DNA of 64,000 nt, from positions 809,887 through 873,886 of the forward strand of contig MU001684.1 in assembly GCA_010093515.1 (NCBI GenBank). Direction: 5' to 3'. Below are positions 22,678 through 33,278 of the stretch, piece after piece. The stretch is from Lineolata rhizophorae (taxonomy: Eukaryota; Ascomycota; Dothideomycetes; Lineolatales; Lineolataceae). The notes below the pieces were generated by a model. The model worked only from the letters and a program-made list of their open reading frames with translations, did no database searches and was not told the DNA's origin. Both the position numbers and the translations under genes were made by a program. Position 1 is the first letter of the stretch. Every line of letters starts with the position of its first letter.

Positions 22678-23240
22678 TCAGAAGTTAGGAAACAGAGTAC
22701 GCAAGGGTTGAATACCATATGGTTGGAGGATCGCCGTACCATCTGTCTTTGCCAAAATGTCATAGCATTCAGCCAAAAAGACGTGTTCACGCGCTGATAA
22801 TGAATCTGTGGAGCGAATATGTGATTCCGGCCGTGGCTGCAATGTTAGTGAGCTCTTTGTTGTTTCTGGTCCAACATATTTTGCTTCATTACATGACTCA
22901 AGTGGAGCTGTCAGGCTTGAATGTTGGGCCACCTCTGCAGTGCATTTTCCTGCGATCTCATGCATGCGTCGCCATCTCTCGGGTACGACCCAGTCAATTT
23001 GAAATGAAGCTTCTCGGGAAGTAGTGGTTCCGACAACAGAGCATGGCATGATAGGCCCATATTGGCCGGGGTCTCATCAACACTCAGAAAGAGGTCATCT
23101 GCCACCTTACGCGCTCGCGCAGCGGTCTTGATCGCACGCGCCACGACCCGTCTTGGCTCACTTCGCGGTCGCATCGCAAAGCCACAACGTTCCACAGAAA
23201 GCTCTGCCGGCAGAGATTTCACGGCGTTGAGATCCATCAC
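22678..23240 (-). pseudogene. Unrecognised protein-like remnant in two overlapping minus frames
   Basis: Two minus-strand frames, 22911-23240 and 22678-23049, overlap. The first gives a basic stretch (SVERCGFAMRPRSEPRRVV, IKTAARARKVADDLFL) and the second reads like an ordinary folded protein (WVVPERWRRMHEIAGKC, YVGPETTKSSLTLQPRPE, HVFLAECYDILAKTDG). The reading shifts between them near 23050-23080, and no good GT..AG pair joins them. I do not recognise the family. It is either a decayed gene or a gene with an intron I cannot place. A further minus frame at 23269-23523 has a start resembling a mitochondrial presequence, but its link to this piece is not shown. Confidence 0.3.
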
Positions 23241-24181
23241 CAGCAGCCTGCCCCCTCAGCCCATCCCCTCAGCCCATCCCATTAGCGAAGGATAGCCTCC
23301 TCCGGCTTGCCCGAAAGGCATGGTTGGTCGACGCAAAGCCAAGCAGCCCATTTAGGCCGGCCGCCACGGCCATAGATGAAGGCGACGAGATTGATGAACG
23401 GCCGGTGAGCAGCCGCTGAAAGCGTTGGTTGTTGGAAGCTGGTGGTTTGGAGAGAATTCGTCGAAGGCTGATGGAGGAATGATGGCGGAGGCTAAAAAGC
23501 AACGAGCCAGAAACTCGAGCCAACGTACCGCCTTCACATTTTCCAAACGTGCCAAACAGTCCCGTCTCTGCATCGGGACACGGTCAACTGTTTAGGAGTG
23601 TCTCGACTCCTAGTTTGCTATGTAGAAAGCAGATTGAAAGACAGAAAAAGGACAATGATCCCATTTGCAACTATGCACACAGCTACACGCTAAACAAGTA
23701 CCTCAAAAACATGACTCTTTTTGAAAACCTCTTCTCAATCGCATGCTACACATATGCAGTGAGTTCCATCGCTGATGACAGCAATTACCACCACTCGGTC
23801 AATTGGGATCCATCTCGAAGCGGCACCCGGAGCCCTCCATTACCGTTCGCAACGCAAAAGTGGTCTCCGTACAAGGAACCAGCCATCCGCCCATAACCTC
23901 ACCCCGACACGACTCCGTAGGACTTGAAAACACTTCTTTCCGCGAGCAAGGGAAGACGCCTAACCTGAACAGGCCCCGTTTTTGCCCCGATCCCAAATGA
24001 CGTCTACCGAGCAGGTATGCGGAAAGAAGACATAATCAAGGGCCACGCTCGAACACTAGTACATACTTCTCTCGATCGACGATTCCCTCCTCCCAGATCC
24101 CTGGCTGGACACACAATTTCGAGCCGAACGAGCGTACCCATCTAACTTACCCCTTCGGCTCCCTTTCTCGTCCTAGCCGTC
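23241..24181. other. Intergenic, 3' flank of eIF2 alpha
   Basis: No gene is supported. A near-perfect duplication of CAGCCCATCCCCT lies at about 23257-23280. Confidence 0.4.
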
Positions 24182-25315
24182 TCACTCCTGGATATCTGCC
24201 TCATCGCTCGCGCTCTCGTCCTCATCGCCCGACACCTCCTGGTTCTCCCTCTCGCGCTTCTCCATGAGGGCCTGCAGTTCCGCGTCGTCGTTCTCCGTGA
24301 CGGCCTTTGGCGCCATCTTGACGACGCACTGGCCGCCCGCAGCGACAATGCTAGCGTCGATTGCGGCGATGGCCTCCTCCAACGTCGCGATGCCGTGGCC
24401 CTTGTCCAGGCAGCTGCTCGTCAGCACGTAGAGCGGGGGGCTGACCAGCTTGACCTTGATCTGGGCGTCGGAGCTCTTCTTGGCCTCGGCGCAGTGCAGC
24501 GCCGCTTTGACCGCGTCGATGCCGTCGTAGCCGAAGCACGTCACCTCAACGTCGGCGCGCACCTTGGTCGGCTGCGGCGTCAGACGCTTCGAGATGTACG
24601 ACGTTAATTCTTCGCGCACCACCTCGTTTGGGAACGTGACCTCTTTCCACACGTCAGGGTTGGTGATGGACAGCTTGAAGGCGTCGATCGAGTGGCCGTA
24701 CTTCTTGTTGAGCGGCCAGCCGATGCTCTGGTACAGCGTCTCGATGGGCGTGTTGGTCTTCTCCGCCACGTGCCGCATGATGCTGTGCACCATCTTTGAC
24801 TTGTTGTAGCGCTCCTCGCACTTGACGATGTCCTCGGCCGAGACGCGGCGCTTCGAAAGGTCGATGTATCCTGTGCATCCCAGCAAACACATCCAGGTGA
24901 GAAATGCCGTTCACATATGCGCAATGTATTGGGTGGCCCAAGCAGTCACGCGGCCGGGTATTCTCAAGACTCACCCTTCTCCTTGTCCACCCTCAGCACG
25001 ACAACCACCTCGTTCCGTCCCACGCGGATCAGCTTCTGGATGGAGCGTATACGACGGCGCGACAGCTCCGAGAGCAGAATCATGCCATCGATGTTGTCGT
25101 ACTCGAGCAGCTTGACGTAGGCACCCATCTCGGCGATCTAAGCCCCGTGGATTTCGCGGTGCAGTTAGCAGTCGCCGTCTAGAAGCAAGCAACCACTATG
25201 GCCAAGTCCAGCTTGGCAAGTGGAGGGTACGCCGCACCTGCTTCACGTTGACCATGACGAAGCTGTCAATCTCCGGATACTTCTCCTCGTAGAAGCGGCA
25301 GTTTGTTAATGACAT
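24182..25315 (-). CDS. SUI2: Translation initiation factor eIF2 subunit alpha
   Basis: Alpha subunit of the GTPase that brings initiator tRNA to the 40S ribosome. Exons 25238-25315, 24975-25137 and 24182-24870 join in frame to 309 residues, the normal length. The start is [20 protein letters not shown]. The S1/OB domain holds [20 protein letters not shown], with the regulatory serine (Ser51 in the usual numbering without Met, residue 52 here) that Gcn2-type kinases phosphorylate to slow translation in starvation. [20 protein letters not shown] closes the OB fold; the helical domain and the C-terminal alpha/beta domain ([39 protein letters not shown]) follow, then an acidic tail. Introns are 100 and 104 nt. 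Confidence 0.97.
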
Positions 25316-26614
25316 GCTGGGCAGCCGTGTCCGATTTGTCCCTTGTGTTGCTTTACTCGTCGAAAGTTCCGCTGCAGGGTCGAGGGGCAGGAGGTTCGCG
25401 AAGAGACGCTCAGCGGCGGTGGATGGGCCAGGTTTCCCGGTCGGTCGATAGGCCGGCTTCAAGGCGCGATCGGAGCGGCTCGAAGGTCTTTTCTCCGCGC
25501 AAAGTGACGGGAGGAAACGACGCGTAGCGGCGGCGCAACCCGTCGATTCAAGGCGACGGAGAAGTCTCTATTCGTCGTTGCAGGCAAATGACTCAGCGCA
25601 GCTGGCTCTCCGGTCTCGGTGCCGCGGCGGACTGAACCACGCAGCCTCGCACGAGCAGGATCCCCGAGTGGCGAAACGTAGTAAAAGGCGCAAGGTCCGG
25701 CGAAGCAGCGTGTGTATTGCGCCGTGGGTGGACAAAGACAGCGCGGAGGTTGAGGTTGAGTGGCAGAGAAGGGTGGAAGTGGGATGCGATGTGGCGAGGC
25801 GGTTGGAATTTGTTCGCCTGCGCCGGGTGCCGCCGTGGGGCGAGCGCCAAGATTTCGCCGGGCCTAGGGGCCTGTGCACAGTAGCAATTGGTCGCTCACT
25901 CAATCGAATGCACGAACACCACGCTCGTGAGATCGCAAAAGCAGAAAGCAAGGTCCAGTCGGAAAAACAAAATTCTGAATTCACGTGTTCAAGCTACAGC
26001 GACTAGACGGACAAGATAGCTTCACCCTTTCACAAAGTCCCTTTCCTAGCAGTCCTCTTCCCCCACAAGCATGTCCCCTCACTCCAAGCAGCATATTGTC
26101 CCCGGGGATCCAGAAAGGGACATCAAAAGCCAAAGTCCACACACGAAGCAAAAAGCCCAAAGCCGCCCCAGGAACGATGGTATATGGCTCGAACGCCTCC
26201 AACGCCCCCCGTCTCCGGCCGCCCCTCTGCCCAGGAGAAATAGACGAATGAACCAAAAGGGAAACGAAAACCTTGCAAAGCCCCCCTCACCTCCTTTCCC
26301 GTCCGTGTCCACACCTAGCCCATCCCATTCCAAAGTCAGCCCAGCCCAGCCCAGCTCAGCCCAGCCTAGCCTAGCCTAGACACACCCCATCCCACACCCA
26401 CGTCAATCATAGCAAATCGTGAGAAAACAAAACACACCTCAAAGCTGAACCAATCAAAAGGAGAAAAAAGAAAAAGAGGAACCAGATCTCCCTCCCCCAC
26501 CGTACGCACACACATACCCGCCTTCCACCCACCCCCTACGAGATTCTCCACCTTGTCCTCCCCTCACGTACCTCGGCACACTTCCTTTNNNNNNNNNNNN
26601 NNNNNNNNCCCCCA
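25316..26614. other. Intergenic between eIF2 alpha and the SAP-like gene, with a 20-N gap
   Basis: Promoter of eIF2 alpha, then a low-complexity pyrimidine/purine-biased stretch (about 26000-26580). It includes a CCCAG-type tandem repeat at 26336-26380 and an assembly gap at 26589-26608. Open frames on both strands are compositional and show no family motifs. Confidence 0.5.
26336..26380. repeat. CCCAG / CCTAG tandem repeat
   Basis: About nine pentamer units, first CCCAG with one CTCAG, then CCTAG. The shift of unit type along the array shows step-by-step divergence. Confidence 0.8.
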
Positions 26615-28419
26615 CTACTTCTTCAACACAGCCGCGTACAAGCTCCCCAGCGCCCCGATGCCGGCCCCGATCAGCACGCCCGCGTACCCGCCCGGCACGG
26701 CCCCGTCGACGCGCCCGACCGTCTCGTCCGAGACCAGGCCGCCGAACCGCACCCCCTTGGCGTACACCAGGTACGTGACGAGCGCCTTTGCGACGTTGAA
26801 GGCGAGCGGGTCGAGCTTGGACTCGGCGGCCGCAGATGCGGACGCGGACGTGGCCGTAGCAGCCTTGCCGCCGGCCGCGGCCGCGGCCGCCGGCCTGGCC
26901 TTGAGCGACAGGTTGAAGAAGTAGGCGGCGAGCAAGGGGACGAGGAGGCTGGTGGCGGCCCAGAGGGAGCTGGGGGCCCAGAAGAAGGACGTGACGAGCA
27001 AGAAGAAGTCGGGGACGCGGACGGGGAGGGCGCGGGTGCCGAGCAGGGGCACGGCCGGCAGGTCGAAGGCGTAGCGCCAGGGCAGCGTCTCGCGCTGGAG
27101 GCCCCAGGCCTCGGCCAGCAGGGCGCAGGCCTCGATGCCGACCACGGAGCTGAGCGCCTCGCGCACGTACTCGACCGCCTCGGCCGCGCCCGACTGCGCC
27201 ACCGCCTTGTCGAGCCGGGTCCGGAAGATGGCCGTCTGCCGGTCGATGGCGTCGGTGACGACGGCGGGCGACGGCGGCAGCGGCACGCGCGAGGCGACGC
27301 GCTGGACGGCGCGCGGGGTGCGCGTCGCGAGCGCGGCCTTGTCGGGCGTGTTTTCGGTGCTGGATCGAACGGCCCGTCCCGAGGGTAGGGGCGTCGCGTT
27401 AGCAGGGCGGGGGGGGTGGTGATATGTATAGTAGGAATATGTATAAAGTGGGACAAGGGGCAGACGCATAATACATGCACTTCCTTCATTTGGGAGAGAT
27501 CGAAAACGGTATACCGGACGGGGGTACAAGGTATACAGCTAGGCAACATATAAAGCATTTTCGGCATTGCACGCGGCATCCTGTGCGAAGTGCAAGCTTG
27601 CATTAAGGATTTGACAAACGTACCGCGCACACGGACGAAGTCGAGGAGCAAGGATAGAGATGTAAACAAAAAAACAAAGGCGCCGAGTGACAGCAAAAAG
27701 GGCAAAACTGGCGATGGGACATCGCAGCAAAGAGGCTTCTCTACACCGCTAGCCGCACGAGACAAGGAATGACTATGAAAAAGAAAAGAAAAGAAAAAAA
27801 AAAACTTACGGCGACTCGAGTTCCTCCTTGGCCTTGATGGTGCGGCGACGCTGGCGCGGCTTGGACTCGGTGTCGGAGCCCTTCTCGGCCGTGGACGAGG
27901 CCGACGGGCGCTCCTTCTTGATGGGCGAGCCCCTGCTGTAGAAGTCGGAGAAGGCCGGGTTGGCGGACAGCGACGAGGCGTTGGCGCGCAGGTGCTTGTC
28001 CAGCGCCGCCACCAGGTCGTCTTTGAGCATGCCGTCGTGACTGGGGGGGAGCGCGAGGTTAGCTCGTGCCGGATGCGCCGGAGGTCTGCGCGTCTTCTGT
28101 TTTGTTTTTGTTTTCTTGTTTGCATTGCGCACTTCTTTTTCGGCCGCTCCTCTTCGCCTGGCCGCAATGCTCGAGGCGGTTCCGGCATGCGCGGCGCGCA
28201 CGCGAACGTCCCGCGCGCGGACTAGCTCGAGAGACGTGTTGTTGAGTTTACACGCGCGCGCCCGTGACAAGCAGAGCGGCAAAACAGACTCGCCGCCGGG
28301 GAACAAAGACAGACGGCAACAGCGCTGGGGGGATGAGAGGGCGCATACTCGGGCAGCCCGGCCTGGTCGGCCATCTGGGTCAGGTCGACCTTCTTCTGCT
28401 TTGCGAGCCACGAAGACAT
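26615..28419 (-). CDS. Fungal membrane protein with SAP-like N-terminal motif, function unknown
   Basis: ATG at 28417-28419. Exons 28349-28419, 27810-28040 and 26615-27359 join in frame to 348 residues. The N-terminus (MSSWLAKQKKVDLTQMADQA, then KDDLVAALDKHLRANASSL) is a helix-loop-helix pattern like a SAP motif; next comes a basic linker (GSPIKKERPS, QRRRTIKAKEELESP). The C-terminal half has PLPPSPAVVTDAIDRQTAIF, an amphipathic middle, hydrophobic spans FFLLVTSFFWAPSSLWAATS and LLVPLLAAYFFNLS, and a Gly-rich tail (GYAGVLIGAGIGALGSLYAA). I know this arrangement from uncharacterised proteins of filamentous fungi but no function is established. The introns (308 and 450 nt) are far longer than the others here. 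An Ala-rich stretch coded by GC-only codons lies near 26820-26900. Confidence 0.72.
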
Positions 28420-29109
28420 GGCTGGACGATGCGCGGGCGGGGCGGCCGGCTTGTCGTCAAGGCGGGCGCTGGGCGGTGGCGACGGAGGACGGGCGTTGCG
28501 CTGGGCGCTGGCGATGCGGTGTGTCGTGGTCGAGTGCACGCGCAGGATGCGGACAGGGCGACGACGACGGGGCGGGCGGAGAGGCGGGCGGAGGGCGCAA
28601 AAGCGGGAGGCTGGTGTTGTCGCTGGAGGTAAACAACACACCGCCGGCCCACGTGACGGCCGATCCTGCCACCCGCGCCGCGCCGGGGCTTTGCGCGCGC
28701 CATGGCAAGAGCCTGTTGCTCGGCCTGCGTCGCAGACTCGCATTGCCGCGCCGGCCGCACCACGCGCGCTTCTTACGTGCCGTCTTCGCTGGCTGCGGCG
28801 AGCCTCCCCGCGCGCAGCTTGGACTGGGCCTCGGAGCGCTCGGGAAGCGCGCGGGCGGGCGTCGCCCGGCGCGGGATTACTGCCTTCCGCCGAAGCTCCG
28901 ACAGCAAAGTCGTCGATGCCCTGCAGCCCTTAAGCTGATAACATCACCGCCGGCCGCAACTGCGCCCTCTCCGCTCCGTCTTCCCCTTCTCCCTTTGTTT
29001 CTTGTGCACACCTGCCCCTTCTCCCGATTCCCGCATTTTGCGTAGCTCGTCGGAACCCATTGTCTGGAAAACCAACCTCCCCCCCTCCACCACCGAAGAA
29101 AAGCCTTCC
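28420..29109. promoter_or_regulatory. Divergent promoter between the SAP-like gene and the mitochondrial carrier
   Basis: GC-rich spacer between two genes that point away from each other. It is long-open in several frames only because it lacks A/T-rich stop codons. No specific element was recognised. Confidence 0.45.
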
Positions 29110-30682
29110 ATGGTCTTAGCCCGAGTGGCCGAATTCTTTTCGCCCTCGGGTTCCGAATCCAGCATCGTCGATCATGGGCGACCGAGCGGACAGCACGGGC
29201 GGGGCAGGTCGTTGCGGGGAGCGGACGCGGACGAGGCCGAAAGGGCCCCGGCTGCTGCTGGACCGCCGGCGGCCGAACAGGTGCACGACAAGGAGCGTGA
29301 GCAGGCGGTAAACGGCGCCGCCGCCGTCGGCTTCGAGGATGTCGAGGCGGCCCGACCGCCCTACACACATGTAAGGCCGCCATTGACTGGCCATCCGTTG
29401 ACTATCGCGGCGAAGGGCTGCGTCGTGAACCCCGTACAGCTAACAGACGCTCCGCTCGGCGCAGGCGATGCTGGCCGGCGGCCTGGGCGGCACGACGGGC
29501 GACATGCTGATGCACTCGCTCGACACGGTCAAGACGCGGCAGCAGGGCGACCCGCACATGCCGCCCAAGTACACGTCGATGGCGCAAAGCTACTACACCA
29601 TCTGGCGCCAGGAAGGCCTCGCGCGGGGCCTCTACGGCGGCGTGACGCCCGCCTTCCTCGGCTCCTTCTCCGGCACCGTCATCTTCTTCGGCACGTACGA
29701 GTGGAGCAAGCGGGCCCTCATCGACGCTGGCCTGGCGCCCTCGCTGGCCTACCTGACGGGCGGCTTCGTGGCCGACCTGGCCGCGTCGCCCCTGTACGTG
29801 CCCTCCGAGGTGCTCAAGACGCGCCTCCAGCTCCAGGGCCGCTACAACAACCCCTACTTCAACTCGGGCTACAACTACCGCTCGACCTTCCACGCGGCGC
29901 GCCTCATCGCCCGCGTCGAGGGCCTCCCCGCCCTCTTCTACGGCTACAAGGCCACCCTGTTCCGCGACCTGCCCTTTTCGGCCCTGCAGTTCGCCTTCTA
30001 CGAGCAGGAGCGCCGACTCGCCAAGGCGTGGGTGGGGCGGCGGCGGCGGCGGCGGCGGCGTTCTTCGTCGTCTTCGGCCGACCGTGGCCATGGCACCAGC
30101 AAAGACCCCTACATCGGGCTGCCGCTCGAGATCCTGACGGGCGCCACGGCCGGCGGCATGGCCGGCGTGCTCACCTGCCCGCTCGACGTGGTCAAGACGC
30201 GCATCCAGACGCAGCACAACCCGACATCGTCGTCGTCTTCCGCCTCGGCCGGCCATTCGCATCACCACATGGCGTCCTCGCACCTTTCCTCCTCCTCCGC
30301 CGCCGCCGCCTCCTACTCCGCCTCCATGCCCTCGACCTCGACCTCGACGCCAAAGCACCACTCCACCAAGCCGCCGCCACCGCCACCGTCACCACCACCA
30401 CCCCCTTCGGCGCCCCCGGGCCCCCGCACCATCTCGACGTCGTCGCCCTCGACGGCGCTGCGCCGCCACGCGGCGGCCGCCACGCTCGACACGAGCTCGG
30501 TGCTCACGGGCCTGCGCATCATCTATCGGACCGAGGGGCTGGGCGGCTGGTTCCGCGGCGTGGGGCCCAGGTTCGTGTGGACGAGCGTCCAGAGCGGGAC
30601 GATGCTGGTGCTGTACCAGGTGCTGCTGAGGTGGTTTGAGGAGCTGGGGGGCGGCGGTGGGGGGCTGCGGACGGGGTTGTGA
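29110..30682 (+). CDS. Mitochondrial carrier family protein (S-adenosylmethionine/Mme1-like branch)
   Basis: Inner-membrane solute carrier with three ~100-residue repeats. Exon 2 starts at 29465 after a 94-nt intron (29371-29464); the join gives RPPYTHAMLAGGLGGTTGDM. Signature motifs: HSLDTVKTRQQG (repeat 1, Ser for the usual Pro), PSEVLKTRLQLQGRY (repeat 2) and CPLDVVKTRIQTQ (repeat 3), plus GLYGGVTPAFLGSFSGTVIF and GGWFRGVGPRFVWTS. The closest known relatives are fungal proteins like yeast YMR166C (Mme1); the substrate is not established here. Odd points are an Arg8-Ser tract coded by CGG repeats at 30036-30070 and a long Ser/His/Pro-rich insert (30223-30480) inside repeat 3. The start is uncertain: 29110 is the first ATG of the frame, while another ATG at 29174 lies in a different frame that soon closes. 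Confidence 0.85.
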
Positions 30683-31279
30683 GGGGGTGTGGATGGGTGC
30701 CATGCTGCGTTCCTCTTGTATTTTACGTTAGATGTCCGAGGGGGAGGCCCTGTTTGCGCAGCTTTTGTCTAGATGTGCGCCTTACCGTGTACTGTACTCC
30801 ACTTTATACCTTTTTAGAATAGGCTTTTTATCGGTGCATGGGCCGGAGTTTCTTCTCTTTTCTTTTTTTTTTTTTTCCTTTTTTTGGCGGGGGCTGCGCT
30901 GTAGAATGGGATAGACGGATAGAGAAGCTGTGGCTGTCGCTTTGCTCTGGCTGCGTGATAAACAGGTCAGCTCTTATGTAGGGAGGCGGTTGGTACAGGT
31001 ATAGATTCTTTTAGAACGAGGCCATGAATCTTTCGATATTCAAGCTCCTGGCGAGTGCCGGCCGAAGTCTCGGCTTTCGGCGCCGGCCCAAGCGTCTCAG
31101 CCCTACCACCGACAAACAACCCGCAGCTCAAATCCTGAATCCTGCCATCCCGCGCACCCGCAGCCGCGATCTCCATCCCTTCACACCCAAAACCCAGCAT
31201 TCGTCTGCGGCCGTACGCATCTCGTGTGCGAACCATCACATTCGCGCGCGCGCGCACGATCAATTGAGCGCAACCAACC
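30683..31279. other. Intergenic between the carrier and MED21
   Basis: Carrier 3' flank with T runs (30858-30885) and the MED21 promoter, which has an alternating GCGCGC run near 31243-31255. Nothing else was seen. Confidence 0.5.
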
Positions 31280-32256
31280 ATGGCCGACCGCCTCACGCAG
31301 CTGCAAGACTGCCTCGACCAGGTACCACCCGTCCCCGTCGCCCGCACCAGCACCGCCCTCCTCTCTCTCTCTCTCTCTTTTTCTCTCTCTCTCTCTCTTT
31401 TTCTCTCTCTCTCTCTCTCTTTTCTTCCCTCCTCACTAACCTCGCCCGCCCGCGCTCCCCCAAACCCCAGCTCGGCACCCAAATGTACGCCGCCCTCCGC
31501 TACATCTACGCCAGCCACGCCGCGGCCCCGATCCCCGGCCAGCCCGACATGACGCAGCCGCCGGGCGCCACGACAACGACGACGACGACGACGACGAACG
31601 GCGCCGACGCCGCGCCCGCCGCCGCAGGAGCAGCCGAACAAGCCGCCGGCGGCGACGGCGACGGCGGCGGCCGAACAGCCGAGCCGCCGCCGCCGCCCGT
31701 CCAGCACCAGCACCAGCAACCGAGCGGCGCGCACCCGCCGCAAACGCAGCCGGCCGACGCCGCTGCCGCGGCGCAGCCGCAGCCAGCCCAAGACACTACC
31801 ACCACCACCACCACCACCACCACCACCACCACCACTACTACCGCTACTGCTAGTACGACCTTCGCCACGACGACCACGGCCGCGGCGCCCACGGCGCCCC
31901 CGGCGGCGCCCAGCTCGCAGGCCGGCGGGCCGGGCACGCCGGCGGCCGCGGGCGACGGCGGCGGCGGCTCCGCGCTCTCCGCGGCGGCGGCGGCGGCGGC
32001 CCCCCTGGCGCCCGCGCTGCGCGAGCTCTCGCACGACGTGGTGGTCAAGGCGGCGCAGGTGGAGGCGCTGGCGGGGGCGCTGCCGGGCATGGGGCGGGGC
32101 GAGGCGGGGCAGACGGCGCGGCTGCGCGGGCTGGCGGCGCGGCTGCGCGGGGCGGAGGAGGAGCGGGCGCGGGCCGTGGGGGAGTGGGAGGGGCTGGTCG
32201 GGAGGGTGGATGATGTCTTGGGGGGCGTGTTTGGGGGGGCGGGGGGGGAGGGGTGA
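31280..32256 (+). CDS. MED21: Mediator complex subunit 21 (SRB7), repeat-expanded
   Basis: Middle-module subunit of Mediator, which links activators to RNA polymerase II. Exon 1 (31280-31321) encodes MADRLTQLQDCLDQ; a 149-nt intron with long CT repeats follows, then exon 2 from 31471 with LGTQMYAALRYIYASHAAAP. The C-terminus has the conserved helix: LRELSHDVVVKAAQVEALAG, LPGMGRG, then the RLRGAEEERARAVGEWEGLV coiled coil and a VDDVLGG end. The total is 275 residues, clearly longer than usual (about 130-200): the extra ~150 residues are a low-complexity insert of poly-Thr (two tracts), Ala, Gln, His and Pro between the two conserved helices. The body is so GC-rich that antisense frames stay open. 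Identity rests on the two ends and is good. Confidence 0.85.
31358..31430. repeat. CT microsatellite in the MED21 intron
   Basis: Three runs of (CT)n broken by TTTT, filling most of the single MED21 intron and acting as an exaggerated polypyrimidine tract before the CCCCAG acceptor. Confidence 0.9.
31796..31845. repeat. (ACC)n trinucleotide run coding poly-threonine in MED21
   Basis: Fourteen or so consecutive ACC/ACT codons give an unbroken Thr tract. A shorter ACG/ACA run at 31569-31596 codes another Thr tract. Confidence 0.9.
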
Positions 32257-32276
32257 GGTGAGGTGAGGTGAGGTGA
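32252..32276. repeat. GGTGA pentamer array overlapping the MED21 stop codon
   Basis: Five perfect GGTGA units. The first contains the TGA stop codon (32254-32256) of MED21, so changes in unit number would leave the protein end unchanged but alter the start of the 3' UTR. Confidence 0.85.
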
Positions 32277-33278
32277 GTGGAGGGGCACCTGGGAAGGGCT
32301 TTTTTTTTTTTTGCGGGAAGGAGCGCATTTGGCTTGGAGGGAAGGCCTGGCCTGGCCTGGTAGTTCTGTCGATTATGTCGTGGCTTCGGTGTGGTGTTAT
32401 GGCAAAGGGGAAAATGGAGCTTGGCGTGGTGCATAGATACCCGGGGAACGGAAAACTTTTTTGATTCGGTTTTTTTTGTAGCCATGAGAGCGGGTGGTTT
32501 GGTTGCAATTCTAGAAAGGAAGAGGAAACTCCTTGCTCCACGCTTTGGCAAAACGTGCAATTTATGTCTTGCGACTGAGCCTTAATAGGCGACACTAGAA
32601 ATCCCACGTCGGTCATCAGCATTCGAGAAGCGTCCAAATTATGAAGTAGCCGTTAATTACTACCGCCATATGCGGTTGCCGAAAGATAGCATATCTGCCT
32701 GCTCATTATTCCAGCAGAAAAGAATATATCAACCTTGAAAACACTTTCCGCTCAAGCCAATCCCTTCTGTTCCGCCGCGCCATCAGTCCTTCACCACTCT
32801 GGAACGCCCTAAGCAGCTGAAAATTATCTCCCTGTTTCCCATACCAACAAAGCCTATCAAACTCTATCCCATGTCCATGAAACCAATGCAATTACCGTGG
32901 GAGACCGCTCCCATTCATAAGAGCATTCGCGCCGTCTGCAGGCGCATGAGTAACCGACCAGAAATAAAAGCAAAGGAGAGGGAAAAGAAAAGGGAATCGA
33001 AGAAGAAAAGGAAAGAAAAGAAAAGAAGAGTTGCACGCAATCATTGAAAGAACCGAGAGGTCTGGGAGCTTTGTGTGCGCGCAAACCCGCTGCATGAATC
33101 CATCCGACCTACAGTTGCAGCAAACACCGCCTTTTGACATCCCACCCAACACAATCATCCACTTTGATTCACCGCTTGTGACTGTCTTTCCAACCTGGAC
33201 CACCTACCCACCAATTTCTCGCCCTGGACAAGCTGCTCGCAAAACACCCCAGCCTCTACCATCAAGCCCTCGCCCTTT
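32257..33278. other. Intergenic between MED21 and the SNF2 helicase (tail to tail)
   Basis: 3' flanks of both genes. It contains T runs near 32300 and 32468, and a purine-rich stretch at about 32960-33030. No gene seen. Confidence 0.5.

Noticed and set aside
25568-26006. Overlapping plus and minus frames upstream of eIF2 alpha as small genes
   Set aside because: No motifs, no introns, neither strand better than the other; taken as promoter sequence.
29402-30361. Long minus-strand frame (319 codons) antisense to the carrier
   Set aside because: It mirrors GC-rich carrier codons; its Arg/Gly/Val-only composition and lack of motifs mark it as a shadow.
31358-31430. CRISPR-like or structured array
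   Set aside because: Simple CT microsatellite without spacers, in a eukaryotic intron.
30967-32637. Minus-strand frame of 556 codons across MED21
   Set aside because: Pure shadow of repeat-rich, GC-rich sequence; MED21 motifs are on the plus strand.
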